Shown here: in pieces, positions 1 to 8,715 of the stretch
Numbering within the stretch: position 1 is the stretch's first letter
Layout: each line of letters starts with the position of its first letter
Source of the DNA: CAVRXQ01 sp963725215
GTDB lineage: Bacteria; Actinomycetota; Acidimicrobiia; Acidimicrobiales; Bog-793
Direction: 5' to 3'
NCBI GenBank assembly: GCA_963725215.1
Contig: CAVRXQ010000002.1
Coordinates: 186,001-250,000 of the forward strand
DNA length: 64,000 bases
Notes under the pieces: generated by a model
Seen by the model: the letters and a program-made list of their open reading frames with translations, nothing else
What the model was told of the DNA's origin: nothing
The model's database searches: none
Made by a program: the position numbers and the translations under genes

Positions 1-232
1 CCTGGAGAGCAGGAACGACGAACTCGAGCGCGAACTCGTCGCGGGCATCGACGACGATCGCCTCTGCCGCGCCCGCCGCGAGTGCACGACTGCGGATCGC
101 GTCGAAGTCGCCGCCTTGACCGAGGTCGACGGTCACGGCGATCACGTCGAAACCGAGCTCTGCGTGGAGCCAGTGCACTGCGACGGAGGTGTCGAGTCCC
201 CCGGAGTACGCGAGCGCGACGCGCCTTTGCAT
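1..232 (-). CDS. argG: Argininosuccinate synthase, N-terminal part (cut by window edge)
   Basis: Only the first 77 residues are present; the gene runs off the left edge. Argininosuccinate synthase joins citrulline and aspartate with ATP, the penultimate step of arginine synthesis, in the cytoplasm. The start carries the PP-loop ATP-binding motif AYSGGLDTS at about residues 8-16, followed by VTVDLGQGG, both typical of ArgG. An ATG at 232 is preceded by GAGGAAGAGG, a good ribosome-binding site. An in-frame ATG at 250 overlaps the argR stop as ATGA but has no ribosome-binding site. It is the last visible gene of the arg operon. Confidence 0.93.
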   Translation of the reverse strand, partial: MQRRVALAYSGGLDTSVAVHWLHAELGFDVIAVTVDLGQGGDFDAIRSRALAAGAAEAIVVDARDEFALEFVVPALQ

Positions 233-246
233 GTCGGACCTCTTCC

Positions 247-726
247 TCATTGCGGCTGACCGGACATCTCGGCGAACTGCTTGGCGAGCGAGGCGCCACC
301 GCTCGCCTCGTCCGCGATCACGAGCACCGTGTCGTCGCCCGCCACGGTACCGACGACGCCTTCCACCCGCGTGCGATCGATCGCCGAGGCGACAACGTGG
401 GCGGATCCCGGAGGCGTACGGATCACGACGAGGTTCGCCGACGACGCGACCTCGACGACCCATTCGCCGAGCACCCGTCGGAGATGGTCGACGGGCGCCG
501 GTGGCGCCAGTTCTGGTTCTGCGATCGCGTAGACCGGGCGCGCCAAGCCAGGCATCCGGACCTTCACCGCCGCGAGCTCTTCGAGGTCGCGCGAGACGGT
601 GGCTTGCGTGGCATCGACTCCGCGCTCGGCGAGCAAGTCCACGAGCTGGGGCTGGTTCGTCACCGGGAACTCCGAGAGCAACCTCGCCACCAGATGCTGT
701 CGCCGGTTCTTCGGGATCTTGCTCAC
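247..726 (-). CDS. argR: Arginine repressor ArgR
   Basis: A 159-residue ArgR-family regulator, the usual length. The N-terminal winged helix contains the recognition segment GVDATQATVSRDLEEL at about residues 39-54. The C-terminal part has the oligomerisation and arginine-binding pattern with GTVAGDDTVLVI. ArgR hexamers bind ARG boxes when loaded with arginine and repress arginine synthesis. The GTG start at 726 overlaps the argF stop as GTGA and follows GGAGGGG. A longer reading frame exists upstream, but this start fits family length and ribosome-binding site. Its likely target is the operator-like repeat in front of argC. Confidence 0.93.
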   Translation of the reverse strand: MSKIPKNRRQHLVARLLSEFPVTNQPQLVDLLAERGVDATQATVSRDLEELAAVKVRMPGLARPVYAIAEPELAPPAPVDHLRRVLGEWVVEVASSANLVVIRTPPGSAHVVASAIDRTRVEGVVGTVAGDDTVLVIADEASGGASLAKQFAEMSGQPQ

Positions 727-1640
727 TTGTCCCCTCCGAGCAGGTACGAGAGCACACCGCGCATCGCGTCGAGACGATTCCTCGCCTGTAGCCAAACGCG
801 GCTGCGCGGTCCGTCGATGACAGAGGACGCGATCTCCTCGCCTCGATGGGCGGGCAAGCAGTGCAGCACGATCGCATCCGGCGCCGCGCGTCCAACGAGA
901 CCGTCGTCGATCGTGTACCCGGCGAACGCGCTGCTCTTTGTCTCGATGTCGTTCTCGCCCATCGAGACCCAGACGTCGGTGTACAAAACGTCCGCTCCTT
1001 CGGCTGCTTCGGCTGGAGTCGACGCGCGACGGACCCTCCCGTCGAGCCCTTTGGCTGCGTCCAACACCGCATCGCTGAGCTCGAATCCGGGAGGGCTCGC
1101 GACGACAATCTCGCCGCCGAGGGTCGCCACCGCGACGGCGAGTGATCGACAGACGTTGTTCGCGTCGCCGATGTAGGCGACCTTTTTTCCGGACACCGTC
1201 CCAAACTCGTCACGGATCGTCTTCACGTCCGCGACTGCCTGGGTTGGGTGCTCGACGTCGGACAGCAGGTTGACGATCGGCACCTCGAGGTCGGTACCGT
1301 GCAACGCGTCGGCCATCTTTTCGAGAGTCGCATGGACGGCCACGCGAAGACACAGCGCCGCGTGATAGCTCGCAAGGGTGCGCGCGACGTCTTCTGCAGA
1401 TTCGCGGACGTCGATTCCCACCTCGTCCTTCATGATCGACACCGGATGACCTCCGAGGGCGACAACCGCCATCTCCGTCGCGTTGCGCGTGCGGTTAGAG
1501 GGGTGTTCGAACACCAGGGCAACGCCTTTTCCCGACAGCACCTTGTTGGATTCGCTCTCGCCGGCGAGCGCGAGCACTCGCTCGAGCGACTCGCGAGAAA
1601 GGTCACCCATGCAAAGGAGGTTCATCGGGCGATCCCTCAT
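723..1640 (-). CDS. argF: Ornithine carbamoyltransferase
   Basis: A 305-residue enzyme forming citrulline from ornithine and carbamoyl phosphate. Visible motifs are the carbamoyl-phosphate loop HPSNRTRN (S-N-R-T-R in place of the more common S-T-R-T-R), an EHPTQ segment, and the ornithine-binding HCLPAHRGEE near the C-terminus. The ATG at 1640 overlaps the argD stop as ATGA. An alternative ATG at 1625 (MNLLCMGDL) is preceded by AGGGATCG and may be the real start. It is co-transcribed with argD upstream and argR downstream. Confidence 0.95.
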   Translation of the reverse strand: MRDRPMNLLCMGDLSRESLERVLALAGESESNKVLSGKGVALVFEHPSNRTRNATEMAVVALGGHPVSIMKDEVGIDVRESAEDVARTLASYHAALCLRVAVHATLEKMADALHGTDLEVPIVNLLSDVEHPTQAVADVKTIRDEFGTVSGKKVAYIGDANNVCRSLAVAVATLGGEIVVASPPGFELSDAVLDAAKGLDGRVRRASTPAEAAEGADVLYTDVWVSMGENDIETKSSAFAGYTIDDGLVGRAAPDAIVLHCLPAHRGEEIASSVIDGPRSRVWLQARNRLDAMRGVLSYLLGGDK

Positions 1641-2818
1641 GCGACTCTTGCCACCGAAGTGACGGAGGCGATCGCACGCGCTAGGCGAATCACACCCTCG
1701 TCGATCTCTTCGTCGGTGACGATGATCGGCGGGCAGATCCGGATCACCGACGGCACCGGGGCGTTCACGACAAGGCCGAACTCGAGAGACTTTTCTGCGA
1801 CCGACGAGGCGTCGATCCCCTCGGCGAGTACGACGCCGACGAGGAGTCCCGCTCCGCGCACCTCCGCCACCCCTTCGATTCCGAGCAGCGCTTCGCCGAG
1901 GCGATCGCCGGCGTGGAGCGCTCGTTTTGGCGCTTCGATCGCCCGCATCGTCTCGAGCGTCGCCCTCACCGCGGACATCGCGAGCGGCTGACCGCCAAAG
2001 GTCGATCCGTGATCACCCGGCTTGAACGCGGACGCGACGGTGTCTTTCGCCCAACACGCCCCGACGGGCACGCCGTTGCCGAGAGCCTTCGCCATCGTGA
2101 CGATGTCCGGGTGCACGCCCTCGTGCTGGAACGCGAACCACCTGCCGGTTCGCGCTAGGCCGGTCTGGATCTCGTCGACGATCAGGAGCAGTTGGTGTTC
2201 GTCGCAGATCTCCCGCACTCGAGCGAGGTAGCCCGCAGGCGGGGTGATGACGCCGGCCTCACCTTCGATCGGCTCCAAGATCACCGCCGCCGTCTCTCGT
2301 CCGATCACGTCGCGGATCGCCTCCGCATCCCCGTACTCGACGTGGGTGAAGCCCTCGAGCATCGGCGAGAAGGGAGCTTGCTTGTGTGGCTGACCGGTCG
2401 CGGCGAGCGTCGCCATCGTGCGACCGTGGAACGCTTCTTTCGCGGCGACGATGCTGAAACGACCCTCAGGCGCGAACAGGCGAGCGAGTTTGATCGCGCA
2501 CTCGTTCGCTTCGGCGCCAGAATTCGCGAAGAAAACCCTGCCGCCAACCGGTACCCCGTCTCCGACCAGGGTGTCGATGGTTCGAGCAACCTCCTCGTTC
2601 AGCCCGTTCTTGTAGAGGTTCGATACATGCAGCAACGTCCCGGCCTGCGTGCAGATCGCGTCGCGCACAGACGGGTGGGCGTGCCCGAGCGAGGTCACGG
2701 CGATTCCCGACAGAAAATCGAGATACCGCTTTCCGTCGGAGTCGACGAGCCACGCTCCCGAGCCGGAGACGAAGCAGACGTTCGCTTGCCGGTACGTCGG
2801 CATCAACGCACTCGTCAT
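1637..2818 (-). CDS. argD: Acetylornithine aminotransferase
   Basis: A 393-residue class III PLP-dependent aminotransferase converting N-acetylglutamate semialdehyde to N-acetylornithine. It shows the cofactor-site sequence DEIQTGLARTG and the Schiff-base lysine in TMAKALGNGVP. Position inside the arginine operon, with ATGA overlaps at both ends (argB stop with its start, its stop with the argF start), separates it from GABA- or ornithine-type relatives. Dual use in lysine synthesis is common in the family but cannot be judged here. Confidence 0.94.
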   Translation of the reverse strand: MTSALMPTYRQANVCFVSGSGAWLVDSDGKRYLDFLSGIAVTSLGHAHPSVRDAICTQAGTLLHVSNLYKNGLNEEVARTIDTLVGDGVPVGGRVFFANSGAEANECAIKLARLFAPEGRFSIVAAKEAFHGRTMATLAATGQPHKQAPFSPMLEGFTHVEYGDAEAIRDVIGRETAAVILEPIEGEAGVITPPAGYLARVREICDEHQLLLIVDEIQTGLARTGRWFAFQHEGVHPDIVTMAKALGNGVPVGACWAKDTVASAFKPGDHGSTFGGQPLAMSAVRATLETMRAIEAPKRALHAGDRLGEALLGIEGVAEVRGAGLLVGVVLAEGIDASSVAEKSLEFGLVVNAPVPSVIRICPPIIVTDEEIDEGVIRLARAIASVTSVARVA

Positions 2819-3693
2819 GTCGTCACCATCGTCCCAACACCGGACTCGGTGAACAGCTCGAGCAAAAGGGCGTGCGGGACGCGCCCGTCGAGCACGTGCG
2901 CCGCAGTCACTCCTCCGCGCACCGATTCGATGCAGGCTCGCGCCTTTGGCACCATGCCCCCCGAGACGGTGCCGTCATCGATAAGCGCTTGAAGCTCGTC
3001 CGCCGACACCCTCGAGAGCACCGATGCCGCGTCTTCTGCGTCACCTCGCACGCCGTTCACGTCGGTGAGATAGATGAGCTTTCGCGCCTTCAATGAGACC
3101 GCGACGGCGCTCGCGACCGCGTCGGCGTTCACGTTGTAGGTCTGTCGCCCGGGGCCGGAGGCGATCGTCGCGATCACCGGGACGACGCCTTCATGGAGCA
3201 GGTGGCGCAGCAATTCCGGATCGACCGAGGAAATATCTCCGACGAAGCCGAGCTCCGGATCACGTTCTGTCGCACGGATGAAGCCCGCGTCTTCGCCGGA
3301 CAGTCCGACCGCGACCGGCGCATGGACGTTCAGCGCGCCGACGATGTCGCGGTTCACCTTGCCCACGAGCACCATGCGGGCGATGTCGAGCGTCTCCGCA
3401 TCGGTGACCCGCAACCCGGCGCGGAACTCCGGGCTTTTTCCGAGCCGCTCCATCAACGCGCTGACCTGCGGCCCGCCGCCGTGGACGACGACCGGCAGCA
3501 TCCCGACGCTGCGGGCGAGCACGACATCTTGGGCGAATCCTTCGAGCGTCGGTGACGAATCCCCGAGCTCGTTGAGCGCGCTCCCGCCGAGCTTCACGAC
3601 GACGATCGAGCCAGAGAAGCGACGGATGAAAGGGATCGCCTCGACGAGCACCCTCGACGTCGTCGACGGGTCGTGCGGAGCGGACGCTGTCAT
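2815..3693 (-). CDS. argB: Acetylglutamate kinase
   Basis: A 292-residue amino-acid kinase phosphorylating N-acetylglutamate. The glycine-rich loop VVVKLGGSA is at about residues 31-39 and GMVPKARACIESV lies near the C-terminus. The segment LVEAIPFIRRFSG before the core resembles the extra N-terminal helix of arginine-sensitive kinases, so feedback inhibition by arginine is likely (inference). Such kinases usually accompany the ArgJ-dependent cyclic pathway, yet argJ is not next to it. The start at 3693 overlaps the argC stop as ATGA. Confidence 0.94.
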   Translation of the reverse strand: MTASAPHDPSTTSRVLVEAIPFIRRFSGSIVVVKLGGSALNELGDSSPTLEGFAQDVVLARSVGMLPVVVHGGGPQVSALMERLGKSPEFRAGLRVTDAETLDIARMVLVGKVNRDIVGALNVHAPVAVGLSGEDAGFIRATERDPELGFVGDISSVDPELLRHLLHEGVVPVIATIASGPGRQTYNVNADAVASAVAVSLKARKLIYLTDVNGVRGDAEDAASVLSRVSADELQALIDDGTVSGGMVPKARACIESVRGGVTAAHVLDGRVPHALLLELFTESGVGTMVTT

Positions 3694-4700
3694 GGCACAA
3701 GCGCTGGGAAGTCGAGGCCGGAGGACTCGTCGATGCCCACCGCGACGTTCGCCGCTTGGATCGCCTGTCCAGCTCCGCCTTTGGTGAGGTTGTCGAGAGC
3801 ACAGAGCACGAGGACATGCCCCGTGCGAGGAGCAAAGCGCACCGTCACCTTGGCGACGTTCGAACCGTGGGTCTCGCGCGTCTCCGGCGCGTACTCGACG
3901 ACCTCGACGAACCGCTCTTCGCGATAGCGCGCCGCGAAGAGTCCGAGCAGCTCATCGGTCGGACTCGACGACGCCGCGCGCGCGTACGCCGTGACGAGGA
4001 TGCCTCTCGTCATCGGGGCAAGGTGCGGGGTGAACAACACTTCGGCACCCGTGACCTGTTCGATCTCTGGCGTGTGGCGATGGTCAAGCAGGCCGTAGGC
4101 GGCAAAGTTCTCGTTCACCGACCCGAAGTGGGTGAATGCGCTCGGATCCCGACCGGCGCCCGACACCCCGCTCGCCGCGTCGACGATCACGCCTTTCGGG
4201 TCGATCGCACCGGAATCGAGGAGCGGCGCGAGCGCGAGCGATGCCGCAGTGACGTAACAGCCCGGCGCTGCGACGAGCGTCGCGCCGACTAGCGCGTCCC
4301 TGTTCAGCTCGGGCAGCCCGTACACCGCCTTCGACAGCAACTCGGGATGGCGGTGCGTGAAGCCGTACCACTGCTCATACGCCTTCGCGTCGCGTAGTCG
4401 GAAGTCCGCGCCGAGGTCGACAACGCGTGTCGCGCCGGCGAGCTCGGCGACGAGATCCTGTGATCGGCCGGCGGGCAACGCGACAAAGACGAGATCGGCC
4501 CGCGATGCCGATTCCGCCGAGGCCGGCTCGACGACGAGATCGGGATACGAGCCAGCGAGGCCGGGGTGCAGCTCCGCGACACGTTCACCTGCCGAGCGTT
4601 CGCCTTGGGCGACGGCGACTTCGAACACCGGGTGGCGGGCGAGGAGGCGCAACAACTCGCCGCCGAGGTAACCCGAGGCGCCGATGACCGCGGTCTTCAT
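3690..4700 (-). CDS. argC: N-acetyl-gamma-glutamyl-phosphate reductase
   Basis: A 336-residue NADPH-dependent reductase. The Rossmann motif GASGYLGGELLRLL is at the N-terminus and the catalytic cysteine sits in APGCYVTA. The chosen ATG at 4700 begins MKTAVIGASGY, directly at the dinucleotide-binding strand. An upstream in-frame start at 4718 would add six unneeded residues. TATTAT lies six bases before the ATG, as expected for a leaderless transcript, and an ArgR-like inverted repeat covers it. This is the first gene of the arg operon. It runs straight into argB by ATGA overlap, with no argJ between. Confidence 0.95.
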   Translation of the reverse strand: MKTAVIGASGYLGGELLRLLARHPVFEVAVAQGERSAGERVAELHPGLAGSYPDLVVEPASAESASRADLVFVALPAGRSQDLVAELAGATRVVDLGADFRLRDAKAYEQWYGFTHRHPELLSKAVYGLPELNRDALVGATLVAAPGCYVTAASLALAPLLDSGAIDPKGVIVDAASGVSGAGRDPSAFTHFGSVNENFAAYGLLDHRHTPEIEQVTGAEVLFTPHLAPMTRGILVTAYARAASSSPTDELLGLFAARYREERFVEVVEYAPETRETHGSNVAKVTVRFAPRTGHVLVLCALDNLTKGGAGQAIQAANVAVGIDESSGLDFPALVP

Positions 4701-4701
4701 A

Positions 4702-4733
4702 GCATGATAATACGTCAACTTGTATGTTTATGC
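4702..4733 (-). promoter_or_regulatory. Candidate ArgR operator and leaderless promoter of the arg operon
   Basis: Two 12-base arms, GCATGATAATAC (4702-4713) and GTATGTTTATGC (4722-4733), form an imperfect inverted repeat (9 of 12 matching) around an 8-base spacer. AT-rich arms of this kind resemble ARG boxes. On the minus strand the left arm contains a -10-like TATTAT (4712-4707) placed so that transcription would start at the argC ATG. Binding by the ArgR encoded in the same operon would then block its own promoter. The repeat is seen; the ArgR assignment is inference. Confidence 0.5.
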
Positions 4734-4764
4734 CTCGTCGGACAACGTCTAACGCCAGGCCTGA

Positions 4765-5469
4765 TTACCAGTCGTCGCGCCAGTCGTACGGGCCGTCGCG
4801 CGACGGTGACGCCGGTTCGGGGGCCGCCGCCTTGGCGGCTTGGATGAACGCCCGGACCTTGCGGGGATCCTTTCGCCCGGCGGTCTCGACGGTGGCGGAG
4901 GCGTCCACCCCCCAGGGGCGTACCCGCGCGATCGCGGTGGCGACATTGCCCGGGTCGATCGCCCCGCCGATGATGAGGCGCGTCCCGCTCGGAACGCGCT
5001 CTGCGAGCCGCCAGTCGAACACCCGCTCGGGCATTTGCGCCGGCACCTCGACGTAAATCGCGTCCGCTCGGTACTCGCTCGCATCGGCAAGGGCCATTGA
5101 GTTCGCCGAAAACGCCTTGATGACCAAGGGGACCTTCTGGGCGACGAAGGCGACCTCTTCTGGACTTTCGTGCCCAGAAAGCTGGGCGGCGCGCAGGCCG
5201 GCTTGGAAGACGACGTCGACGACGCGCTGGGGAGCCGCGTCACAAAAGACACCGACCGTGATCACCTCAGGATGGAGGCGTCGGGCGATGTCGCGGGCCG
5301 CGCCAATGGCGACCTGACGAGGCGAAGGCGCAAAAACAAAGCCGACGGCGTCCGCCCCCATCGCGACGGCCAAGAGCGCATCGTCCTCGTGGGTGATCCC
5401 GCAGATCTTCACGAACACGCGGCGCCCCAACCTGGGCTCACCCGGACGAGTCTGAGAGAGCTCGGCCAC
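4765..5469 (-). CDS. trpF: Phosphoribosylanthranilate isomerase
   Basis: A TrpF-type (beta-alpha)8 barrel catalysing the third committed step of tryptophan synthesis. KICGIT carries the catalytic cysteine; QLSGHE stands for the usual QLHG.E, and GGAIDPGNV and WGVDASATVE for the phosphate-binding C-terminal loops. The 234-residue form has an N-terminal extension. A GTG at 5418 (VFVKICGIT) would give 217 residues, closer to family length, so the start is uncertain. The C-terminal charged and proline-rich tail is not part of the barrel. No other trp gene is adjacent. Confidence 0.88.
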   Translation of the reverse strand: MAELSQTRPGEPRLGRRVFVKICGITHEDDALLAVAMGADAVGFVFAPSPRQVAIGAARDIARRLHPEVITVGVFCDAAPQRVVDVVFQAGLRAAQLSGHESPEEVAFVAQKVPLVIKAFSANSMALADASEYRADAIYVEVPAQMPERVFDWRLAERVPSGTRLIIGGAIDPGNVATAIARVRPWGVDASATVETAGRKDPRKVRAFIQAAKAAAPEPASPSRDGPYDWRDDW

Positions 5470-5636
5470 GAGGAAGCGCGTGCTGAGGGCGCGGCGGTCC
5501 GATAGCGCGCAAAGAGCGTCCAGCCAGCCCCTTTACCATCGGCACATCGTACCGGTCACTTTTTGTGACTTTTTTTGCCACAAATTGATTGCAGACGGTC
5601 GCCACATCGACCGCTCCGGCGCGTCATGCTTTTGTC

Positions 5637-6344
5637 ATGACCGACGTCGCACGAGTCGACAAAGAGGACGCGAACAAGACGGTGGTGCTGGTCGAGGACG
5701 ACCACCACATCTCGGACCTCGTCGACCTGTATTTGCGCAAGGCGGGGTTCCGAGTGCTCCAGGCGTCGGACGCGACGAGAGGGCTCGAGCTGATCTCGAA
5801 CGAACGTCCCCATCTCGTCCTGCTCGACATCGGGTTGCCGGGGCCGACGGACGGCGTCGAGATGTGTCGCGAGATCCGACGGACGAGTGACATCCCCGTC
5901 GTCTTCCTCACGGCGCGCGACGACGAAGTCGACCGCGTCCTCGGACTCGAGCTCGGAGCCGACGACTACATCACGAAGCCGTTCTCTCCGCGCGAACTCG
6001 TCGCGCGCGTCCGCGCGATCCTGAGGCGCGCGGACGGACCGAAGCGCCCGCAGTCGACGCCGATCAACGTCGGCGACGTCACCGTCGACGCCGCACGCCG
6101 AGAAGTGACGACGAAAAGAGATGGTCCGGTCGCGCTGACCGCGCGCGAATTCGACTTGTTATTGCACTTCGCGGAGAACCAGCGCATCGTGTTCACCCGA
6201 CGACAGCTGCTCGACGCGGTGTGGGGATCCGGATGGATCGGCGACGAGCGCACCGTCGACGTGCATGTCCGTCAGCTGCGCCGCAAGCTCGGCGACTCGC
6301 TCCCCCTCGAGACGATCTGGGGGGTCGGCTACCGCGTCGACTGA
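5637..6344 (+). CDS. OmpR/PhoB-family response regulator
   Basis: A 235-residue two-component regulator. The receiver domain (about 14-130) has the acidic pair E20/D21, phospho-acceptor D64 in LLDIGLPG, T92 in LTARD and K114 in TKPFS. A winged-helix DNA-binding domain follows (about 140-233), with LTAREFDLLLHF and RTVDVHVRQLRRKLG. The ATG at 5637 is preferred to an upstream start at 5589, which adds a non-conserved tail. The cognate kinase follows immediately. The stimulus cannot be read from the sequence. Confidence 0.92.
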   Translation: MTDVARVDKEDANKTVVLVEDDHHISDLVDLYLRKAGFRVLQASDATRGLELISNERPHLVLLDIGLPGPTDGVEMCREIRRTSDIPVVFLTARDDEVDRVLGLELGADDYITKPFSPRELVARVRAILRRADGPKRPQSTPINVGDVTVDAARREVTTKRDGPVALTAREFDLLLHFAENQRIVFTRRQLLDAVWGSGWIGDERTVDVHVRQLRRKLGDSLPLETIWGVGYRVD

Positions 6345-7818
6345 CCAGTCCCGCCATCTGAGGCGCCGGCTCCGCCTCACCCTCGGGGCGAGGATCACGT
6401 TCGCGTTCGTCGTCATTTTGGCGGTCGCGCTGACCTTGGCCGGTTTCGTCAGCTTTGCGCTCGTCCGCAACGCGGATGCGGAGAACGCGCGCGATCTCGT
6501 CTTGGCGCAGACACAGCACCTCGCCAGCAGCGCTCAGGCGCTTTCAAACGCCGGGCAGAGCGAGTCGAGGATCTTCGAGGAGCTTTTGCCGTTGGTCGCT
6601 TCCGTCGCCGGCATCAAAGAGGCGTCCATCGTCGAGGTGACGCTTCCCGGTCGGGTGATCTCCGACCAGCCCGCATTGGACGTTGGTACGCGCGTCCTCG
6701 ACGCGAGGACCCTTGCCCAGGACAGGGCGACGTCGGGTGTGAAAAACGGGATCGCGTTTGCCGCGGTCCCGTTGTTCAGCGTGCCCGCCACGTCGCCAAA
6801 AAATCATCGACTCGTTGTCGCTTTGTACCTCGCTCGCCTTGTCGGAACCTCCGCGGCGAGCGTCTCGTACTTCTTGATAGCGGGCGGTATCTCCCTCGTC
6901 GCGGCGGCCGCGGCCGCGGCGATCGTGACGAGACGTGTGAGCCGAAGGGTCGTGGACGCCGCCGTCGCAGCGAGACGCATCGCAGCCGGCGACTTGTCGA
7001 CCCGGCTCGACCCGTCCAGAAGCGACGTCGGCGAGCTCGAGACCCTGCGCGTCTCGCTCAACCAGATGGCGGCGCGCTTGGAGGACCTGCGCGACCTCGA
7101 TCGCCAGTTCCTCCTCGCCGTCTCGCACGACCTACGAACTCCGCTCACTTCGATCCTGGGCTACGCCGAGGCGATCGTCGAAGGAGAAGCTGACGACCCG
7201 ACCCGCGCCGCTCGCGTCGTCGTCGCCGAAGCAAATCGCCTCGAGCGGTTGATCGGTGACCTGCTCGATCTCGCGCGCCTCGACGCCCACCAGTTCGCGC
7301 TGAACCTCGGCACGATCGACGCCGCGAACGCCGTCTCCCAAGCCGCCGCGTCACACCACTACGCGGCGGAGTCCGCCGGGGTGGACCTCGTCGTCGAAGC
7401 GGCCGGACGATCAGAGATCATCGGAGACCGGGACCGCATCGCGCAGATCGTGTCCAATCTGATCGAGAACGCGCTTCGCTTCGCCCGAAGCCGCGTCGAA
7501 GTTCGCTGCCAGGCGGCAACCGATCAGAACGTCGTGATCTCGGTCACCGACGACGGCCCCGGCATCGCCGAAGAAGACCGTCCCCGAATCTTCGAGCGGC
7601 ACTACTCGTCGATTAGGCGCCCGGGACGCTCCGCGGGAACGGGACTCGGGCTCGCGATCGTGGCGGAGCTTGTCGAACAGATGAGGGGGGTGATCGAGGT
7701 CACGTCACCCGTGGAAGACGGGCACGGTACCCGCTTCGACGTGAAGCTGCCGTCGAATCCTCGCCGGATCAGACGCCGCGCGTCTCCTCCGTCACTCGCG
7801 ATACAAAGGGAGAGCTGA
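6265..7818 (+). CDS. Membrane sensor histidine kinase
   Basis: Partner of the preceding response regulator. Counting from 6265: membrane helix about 43-67, extracytoplasmic sensor region about 68-199, second helix about 200-222, HAMP about 222-275, H-box SHDLRTPLTS with H288, N-box with N402, and G-boxes DDGPGIA (429-435) and GTGLGLA (458-464). The start is awkward. The only in-frame ATG (6265) overlaps the regulator gene by 80 bases, and the next candidates are CTG at 6358 and TTG at 6418, the latter inside the first helix. The residues before about 33 are therefore doubtful. The 3' end overlaps convergent ygfZ by 27 bases. Confidence 0.9.
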   Translation: MSVSCAASSATRSPSRRSGGSATASTDQSRHLRRRLRLTLGARITFAFVVILAVALTLAGFVSFALVRNADAENARDLVLAQTQHLASSAQALSNAGQSESRIFEELLPLVASVAGIKEASIVEVTLPGRVISDQPALDVGTRVLDARTLAQDRATSGVKNGIAFAAVPLFSVPATSPKNHRLVVALYLARLVGTSAASVSYFLIAGGISLVAAAAAAAIVTRRVSRRVVDAAVAARRIAAGDLSTRLDPSRSDVGELETLRVSLNQMAARLEDLRDLDRQFLLAVSHDLRTPLTSILGYAEAIVEGEADDPTRAARVVVAEANRLERLIGDLLDLARLDAHQFALNLGTIDAANAVSQAAASHHYAAESAGVDLVVEAAGRSEIIGDRDRIAQIVSNLIENALRFARSRVEVRCQAATDQNVVISVTDDGPGIAEEDRPRIFERHYSSIRRPGRSAGTGLGLAIVAELVEQMRGVIEVTSPVEDGHGTRFDVKLPSNPRRIRRRASPPSLAIQRES

Positions 7819-8715
7819 CGCCTCCGCGGGCAAAACCCCGTCTTCGGTGACGACTTCCAACGCCGAAGGAACCTCGATGTCGCGCTTCAAGTACGCGAGC
7901 GCGACCGGCGCGTGGACACGGGGCGAGTAGGCGGCTGACGTCACGCGGCCGACGTCGGATCCCCCAAAGCGCAAGGTGTCACCTCTTTGGGGGGTCGGCC
8001 CGTCGACGACGAGCCCGACGAGGCGACGCGGGACTCTCCCACCTCGCGCGTCGATGCGGGCGACGAGTTCTTGTCCCGTGTAACAGCCCTTGTCGAAATT
8101 CACCGTCCGTTCGACGATGCCGGCTTCTTGGGGGATCGTCTTTTCGGTGAGTTCGGCACCCATCCGCGGGATCCCCGCTTCGATGCGCGCCGCTTCGAAA
8201 CCTTCGTCGGTTCCGATCGGGACGTCGTCGGGCAACGCGATCTCCAAGCCGACGAGGTCGACCCCGACATATCCCGGGTAATCGATCGGGACACGAACGG
8301 CGTCTTCGGGCACCTGCTCGCCCGCCGCCTTTGGGCCGCGCAACACCGCGCGCTCCCACGCCTCGAGCGATAGATCGGCCTTCACGCGCACCTTGAATCG
8401 ACTCAGCCGGTCATAGAGCCCCTCGCCGAACCCGAGCGCGCTGATGAGCACCGCCTCGTCTTCGGCGAGGCGGACGACCCAGGCGTGGCCGTCGAGCTTT
8501 CCCTGTGGAGAGAGTACGAGGGTCTCGAGCGCGCCGAGCGTCTCGAGTGGCGCCAGATCCTGAGACACCTGGCCCTGCAGGAAGCTCAGCGCCTCCGGGC
8601 CGACGACCCGCACCGCGTCGACCGGCTCTTCGTAGCCGACCTTGTCATCGTGGATCGCGGCATATGTCGCGTCGAGATCGAGCACGGTCGCCATGTCCAT
8701 CTCGTACTGCGTCAC
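7792..8715 (-). CDS. ygfZ: YgfZ/GcvT-like folate-binding Fe-S cluster repair protein
   Basis: A 307-residue member of the YgfZ branch of the GcvT-like family, identified by the signature KGCYTGQE with its essential cysteine. Family members use a folate to help make or repair certain iron-sulfur enzymes; the exact reaction is unsettled. The GTG start at 8715 overlaps the stop of the upstream GroES-like gene as GTGA; ATGs at 8700 and 8694 are alternatives. Convergent with the histidine kinase. Confidence 0.87.
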   Translation of the reverse strand: MTQYEMDMATVLDLDATYAAIHDDKVGYEEPVDAVRVVGPEALSFLQGQVSQDLAPLETLGALETLVLSPQGKLDGHAWVVRLAEDEAVLISALGFGEGLYDRLSRFKVRVKADLSLEAWERAVLRGPKAAGEQVPEDAVRVPIDYPGYVGVDLVGLEIALPDDVPIGTDEGFEAARIEAGIPRMGAELTEKTIPQEAGIVERTVNFDKGCYTGQELVARIDARGGRVPRRLVGLVVDGPTPQRGDTLRFGGSDVGRVTSAAYSPRVHAPVALAYLKRDIEVPSALEVVTEDGVLPAEASALPLYRE

